Assembly: GCA_021812385.1 (NCBI GenBank)
Contig: JAKANO010000015.1
Span: forward strand, 25,984-89,983
DNA from: Pseudomonadota bacterium
GTDB lineage: Bacteria; Pseudomonadota; Gammaproteobacteria; Burkholderiales; Thiobacteraceae
Direction: 5' to 3'
DNA: 64,000 nt
Shown: in pieces, positions 60,749 through 64,000 of the stretch
Layout of the letters: each line of letters opens with the position of its first letter
Numbering within the stretch: position 1 is the stretch's first letter
Notes under the pieces: generated by a model
Database searches by the model: none
What the model was told of the DNA's origin: nothing
What the model saw: the letters and a program-made list of their open reading frames with translations, nothing else
Position numbers and translations under genes: made by a program

Positions 60749-62467
60749 ATGTCGATGTCTCGTCGAGAATTTCTGGAAGTACTGGCAGTTGCCGCCGCCG
60801 GTGGTATGGCGCTGGATAGCCGTGAGGCTTTAGCGGGTAATGTCCCGAAAAACTTTTATGAACTGCCAAAGTACGGAAATGTCAGCTTCATGCATTTTAC
60901 GGATTGCCATGCGCAATTGTTGCCGACTTATTTTCGCGAGCCGAGCGTCAATATCGGGGTGGGCGCAGCCAGCGGCAAAGTGCCGCATTTGGTGGGCGAA
61001 CATTTTTTGAAAGCTTTCGGTCTCAAGCCTGGCTCGATCGAAGCGCATGCTTTTACCTATCTCGATTTCACTGCCGCCGCCAAGACCTACGGCAAGGTGG
61101 GTGGTTTCGCGCATTTAGCGACTTTGATCAAGAATATTCGGGCGCAGCGCCCGGGCGCCTTGCTGCTGGATTCCGGTGACACCTGGCAGGGTTCGGGAAC
61201 CGCTTATTGGACCAACGGCGCCGATATGGTGGGCGCGCAGAAAATGCTGGGCGTGAATGTGATGGCGCCGCACTGGGAATTCACCCTGGGTGCTGACCGC
61301 GTCAAGGAAATTGTCGAAAAAGACTTCAAAGGATCCATCGACTTCGTTGCGCAGAACGTCAAGACCGCCGACTTCGGCGATCAAGTGTTCAAGCCCTACA
61401 CCATGAAGGTCATGAATGGAATTCCGGTTGCGATTATCGGCCAGGCATTTCCCTATACCCCGGTTGCCAACCCGCGTCATTTCACCCCGGATTGGACCTT
61501 CGGCATTCAAGACGACAATATGCAGAAGATGGTGGACGAAGCGCGCTCCAAGGGCGCGAAAGTCGTGGTGGTACTGTCGCACAACGGCATGGACGTGGAC
61601 CTGAAAATGGCCTCGCGCGTTACGGGGGTGGATGTGATTTTTGGTGGGCATACGCACGATGCGGTGCTGCAGGCTGTTCCCGTCAAGAACCCTAAGGGGA
61701 CAACCTTGGTCACCAATGCGGGCTCGAACGGCAAGTACCTGGGCATCATGGATCTGGATGTTAGAAACGGCAAGGTACAAGGTTATAAATATCGCTTGCT
61801 GCCGGTATTCTCCAACCTCATCGAGCCGGATCACGCCATGGCTAACTACATCAAAAAAGTGCGTGCACCCTACGAATCCAAGCTTAATGAAAAGCTCGCG
61901 ATCACCGAGGACTTATTGTATCGGCGCGGCAATTTCAATGGCACTTTCGATCAAATCATTGTCGATGCCTTAATGGAAGTGAAGGGCGCCGACTTGGCCT
62001 TCTCCCCCGGTTTCCGCTGGGGAACCACTTTATTACCAGGCGACCCGATTACCATGGAGCGCTTGCTTGATCAGACTTGCATCACCTATCCGGCGACGAC
62101 GCTGAATGAGATGAGCGGTACGCAGATCAAGGATGTTTTGGAAGATGTTTGCGACAACCTATTCAACCCGGATCCGTATTATCAGCAAGGGGGAGATATG
62201 GTGCGCGTAGGGGGGCTGCAATATACGTGCAGCCCAAACCAAAAGGTGAACAAACGCATTTCCAATATGACGCTGCGTGGAAAATCGATTGACCCCAACA
62301 AGAAATACCTGGTGGCCGGCTGGGCTTCGGTGCAAGAAAACGTAACTGGAACGCCGGTGTGGGATGTGGTTGCTGAATATTTGCGGAACGTAAAAGTCAT
62401 CAAGAAGGTCAAACTGAATACGCCGACCCTGGTGGGTGTGGCTAATAATCAGGGGATTGGTACTTAG
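60749..62467 (+). CDS. soxB: SoxB thiosulfohydrolase
   Basis: 572 residues. A twin-arginine signal (SRREFLEVLAVAAA), a di-manganese phosphoesterase-like domain (MHFTDCHAQLLPTYFREP; LLDSGDTWQGSG; GGHTHDAV) and a 5'-nucleotidase-type C-terminal domain. It cleaves sulfate from SoxY-bound sulfonate. CAGGAG precedes ATG 60749. A terminator between soxA and soxB suggests partly separate control. No soxCD follows. Confidence 0.97.
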   Translation: MSMSRREFLEVLAVAAAGGMALDSREALAGNVPKNFYELPKYGNVSFMHFTDCHAQLLPTYFREPSVNIGVGAASGKVPHLVGEHFLKAFGLKPGSIEAHAFTYLDFTAAAKTYGKVGGFAHLATLIKNIRAQRPGALLLDSGDTWQGSGTAYWTNGADMVGAQKMLGVNVMAPHWEFTLGADRVKEIVEKDFKGSIDFVAQNVKTADFGDQVFKPYTMKVMNGIPVAIIGQAFPYTPVANPRHFTPDWTFGIQDDNMQKMVDEARSKGAKVVVVLSHNGMDVDLKMASRVTGVDVIFGGHTHDAVLQAVPVKNPKGTTLVTNAGSNGKYLGIMDLDVRNGKVQGYKYRLLPVFSNLIEPDHAMANYIKKVRAPYESKLNEKLAITEDLLYRRGNFNGTFDQIIVDALMEVKGADLAFSPGFRWGTTLLPGDPITMERLLDQTCITYPATTLNEMSGTQIKDVLEDVCDNLFNPDPYYQQGGDMVRVGGLQYTCSPNQKVNKRISNMTLRGKSIDPNKKYLVAGWASVQENVTGTPVWDVVAEYLRNVKVIKKVKLNTPTLVGVANNQGIGT

Positions 62468-62564
62468 CGCGCATTACGGTAATCGCGTGGAGAATGGGAA
62501 AGGGGGGCCGTAGGCCCCTTTTCCATTCGTGTGACGGGAACGTAACCGGTGTTTAAATAAATAT

Positions 62565-63734
62565 ATGCAGCTTAAAGCGGCCATTTTGCAACGCAAATGG
62601 GTGATTGTTGTAGTGCTGGCACTCGTAGCCGGCGCATGGTACTTGTTCGGGCGCACCGCTGCGGAAGACGTTAAAAACCGCTATAAGACACAAGCCGCGG
62701 AGGTGGGCGATATTCGCCAAATCATCACGGCCAATGGCACGCTCAATCCCGTCGTGCTGGTCAATGTGGGGACGCAAGTGTCCGGTACCGTAAAAGCCCT
62801 GCATGCTGATTTCAACGAGCGGGTAGCGCCGGGTCAGATCTTGGCGGAGTTGGACCCCGCCCTGTTCCGTGCGGCCTTGGCGCAGAGCCAGGCCAACCTG
62901 TTAAATGCACAAGCCAGCCGCACGCTCGCGAAATCAAAAGAAGCTAGGGCGCGCGATCTACTGGCTAAAAACTTTATTTCGCAGACCGCCATGGACGAAG
63001 CGACGCAAGCACTCGATGCCGCCAATGCCCAGGTTGCACTGGCGAAAGCGCAGGTCGAGCGCGATAGCACCAATTTGCGCTATTCGGTGGTGCGCTCCCC
63101 CATTTCCGGCGTGGTGGTGGCACGCAATGTGGACGTGGGGCAGACTGTTGCGGCCAGCTTTCAGACACCGACCCTATTCCAGATCGCCAAGGATTTGCGC
63201 GACATGCAGATCGACTCCAGCGTCTCCGAGGCGGATGTGGGCGCGATAGCCGTCGGGGACAAGGTTAAATTTTCCGTTGACGCTTTTGCCGAGCGCGAGT
63301 TTGTTGGCAAGGTGCGCCAGATCCGACTCAACCCAACCATCCAACAGAATGTCGTGACCTACAACGTGGTGGTGGCGGTGGATAACGAGGACGGCAAGCT
63401 CATGCCGGGCATGACCGCGCACGTGAAAATCCTGGTTGCGGAGCGCAAGGATGTGCTGCGCATTCCGAATGCGGCGCTGCGCTACAAGCCGGCCAGCAGC
63501 GAGGAAACGAATGGGAAAAAACCGCGGACCAAGAAAGGCAGCGATGGCACGGTCGTATATCGGCTTGGGCCAGACAATCAGCCGGTACCGGTGAAAATCA
63601 AGCTCGGCATCAGTGATGGCACCAATAGCGAAGTGACCGAGGGTGCGTTAAAAGCCGGCGATGCGCTGGTGGTAAAAGATACCGTCGCAAAACCAGAAAC
63701 GAAAAAGAGTAACTTCAGACTCAGGATGTTCTGA
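62565..63734 (+). CDS. macA: MacA-like periplasmic adaptor of an ABC efflux pump
   Basis: 389 residues. An N-terminal membrane anchor (about 10-27) is followed by the lipoyl/biotinyl domain and a helical hairpin (about 95-165, rich in Ala/Gln with LAKNFISQTAMDEATQALDA), then a beta-barrel (VSEADVGAIAVGDKVKFSVD). Such adaptors connect a MacB-type transporter to TolC. Its stop overlaps the start of macB (TGATG). Confidence 0.9.
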   Translation: MQLKAAILQRKWVIVVVLALVAGAWYLFGRTAAEDVKNRYKTQAAEVGDIRQIITANGTLNPVVLVNVGTQVSGTVKALHADFNERVAPGQILAELDPALFRAALAQSQANLLNAQASRTLAKSKEARARDLLAKNFISQTAMDEATQALDAANAQVALAKAQVERDSTNLRYSVVRSPISGVVVARNVDVGQTVAASFQTPTLFQIAKDLRDMQIDSSVSEADVGAIAVGDKVKFSVDAFAEREFVGKVRQIRLNPTIQQNVVTYNVVVAVDNEDGKLMPGMTAHVKILVAERKDVLRIPNAALRYKPASSEETNGKKPRTKKGSDGTVVYRLGPDNQPVPVKIKLGISDGTNSEVTEGALKAGDALVVKDTVAKPETKKSNFRLRMF

Positions 63735-64000
63735 TGGCGTTGATTCACCTCGATCGCGTCAGCAAGCGCTATATCAGCGCTGCGGAACTGCCTGTGCCAC
63801 CCGCATTGGAAGACGTGAGTCTTGATATCGGGAGTGGCGAATTCGTTGCCATCATGGGCCCATCCGGTTCCGGGAAATCCACGCTGATGAATATCCTCGG
63901 CTGCCTCGATAGCCCCACGGGCGGCCATTACGAGATCAATGGTCGGGATGTCACCACGCTTAATGCAGATGAGTTGGCTCAAGTGCGCAATCAAACCATT
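63734..64000 (+). CDS. macB: MacB-like ABC transporter ATP-binding/permease protein (partial)
   Basis: The first 89 codons are in the window; the gene continues past the right edge. MALIHLDRVSKRY start, EFVAIMGPSGSGKSTLMNIL (Walker A) and LGCLDSPTGGHYEINGRDV match MacB-type proteins. It overlaps macA by one base. Confidence 0.92.
   Translation, partial: MALIHLDRVSKRYISAAELPVPPALEDVSLDIGSGEFVAIMGPSGSGKSTLMNILGCLDSPTGGHYEINGRDVTTLNADELAQVRNQTI

Noticed and set aside
1..64000. CRISPR array, tRNA or rRNA genes, intact insertion sequence
   Set aside because: Looked for by eye; no regular spaced direct repeats, no clover-leaf or CCA-type ends and no transposase or integrase frame were found.

Overview
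The window looks like the chromosome of a sulfur-oxidising betaproteobacterium, plausibly Nitrosomonadales (Sulfuricella/Thiobacillus/Gallionella-like). This is inferred from gene content and order: a soxXYZAB cluster ending the window, a zapB-zapA-6S RNA-5-FCL block, an algH-ruvX-pyrR-pyrB-pyrC' operon, Mpl, UbiD, several GGDEF proteins, and moderately GC-rich codon use. No tRNA, rRNA, CRISPR array, integrase or transposase gene was seen.

Layout. 1-8.2 kb: the end of an outer-membrane barrel gene followed by a FecR-domain exported protein, AsmA, a small protein behind a textbook CRP-type class II promoter, MutY, a PAS-GGDEF protein and UbiD. 8.4-10.3 kb: an AT-richer accessory pair (DGQHR-domain protein plus GIY-YIG nuclease) attached to the end of the pyrimidine operon (10.4-14.1 kb). 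14.2-26.7 kb: CDGSH protein, a large PAS/GAF/GGDEF/EAL regulator, M20 peptidase, DsrE-TetR-photolyase operon, another GGDEF protein, TonB, an RNB-type ribonuclease and a YqiA-like esterase. 26.9-27.5 kb: a glyoxalase-like gene with integron-cassette-like borders. 27.7-29.0 kb: mpl. 29.2-34.7 kb: an AT-rich island that interrupts cobW and leaves a 5' cobW fragment on the left and a re-made full cobW on the right, with a 47-bp perfect direct repeat. It carries four tightly coupled genes (D12 adenine methylase, metallophosphoesterase, P-loop ATPase, unrecognised two-domain protein) that I regard as the best candidate for an undescribed, probably defensive, system. 35.6-39.3 kb: envelope-stress-type genes (Spy-like, glycine-zipper lipoprotein, DUF6515-like, HtrA lipoprotein). 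39.5-46.8 kb: vitamin B12 uptake (btuCD, btuF, and btuB behind a cobalamin riboswitch), with a lipid glycosyltransferase in between. 47-58.3 kb: cell division (zapB, zapA), 6S RNA, folate, EVE, TauE, CnoX-like, ChrA, MFS, TlpA, MoaC, BepA. 58.5-62.5 kb: soxXYZAB for periplasmic thiosulfate oxidation, without soxCD here. 62.6-64 kb: macA and the start of macB.

Intergenic regions hold several short inverted-repeat elements built from iterated 7-10-nt units (at 27.6, 29.1, 39.4, 41.3 and 46.8 kb), a one-armed copy at 10.3 kb and a GCATGC-centred palindrome pair at 23.2 kb. Two of these elements lie within 400 bp of the accessory loci.
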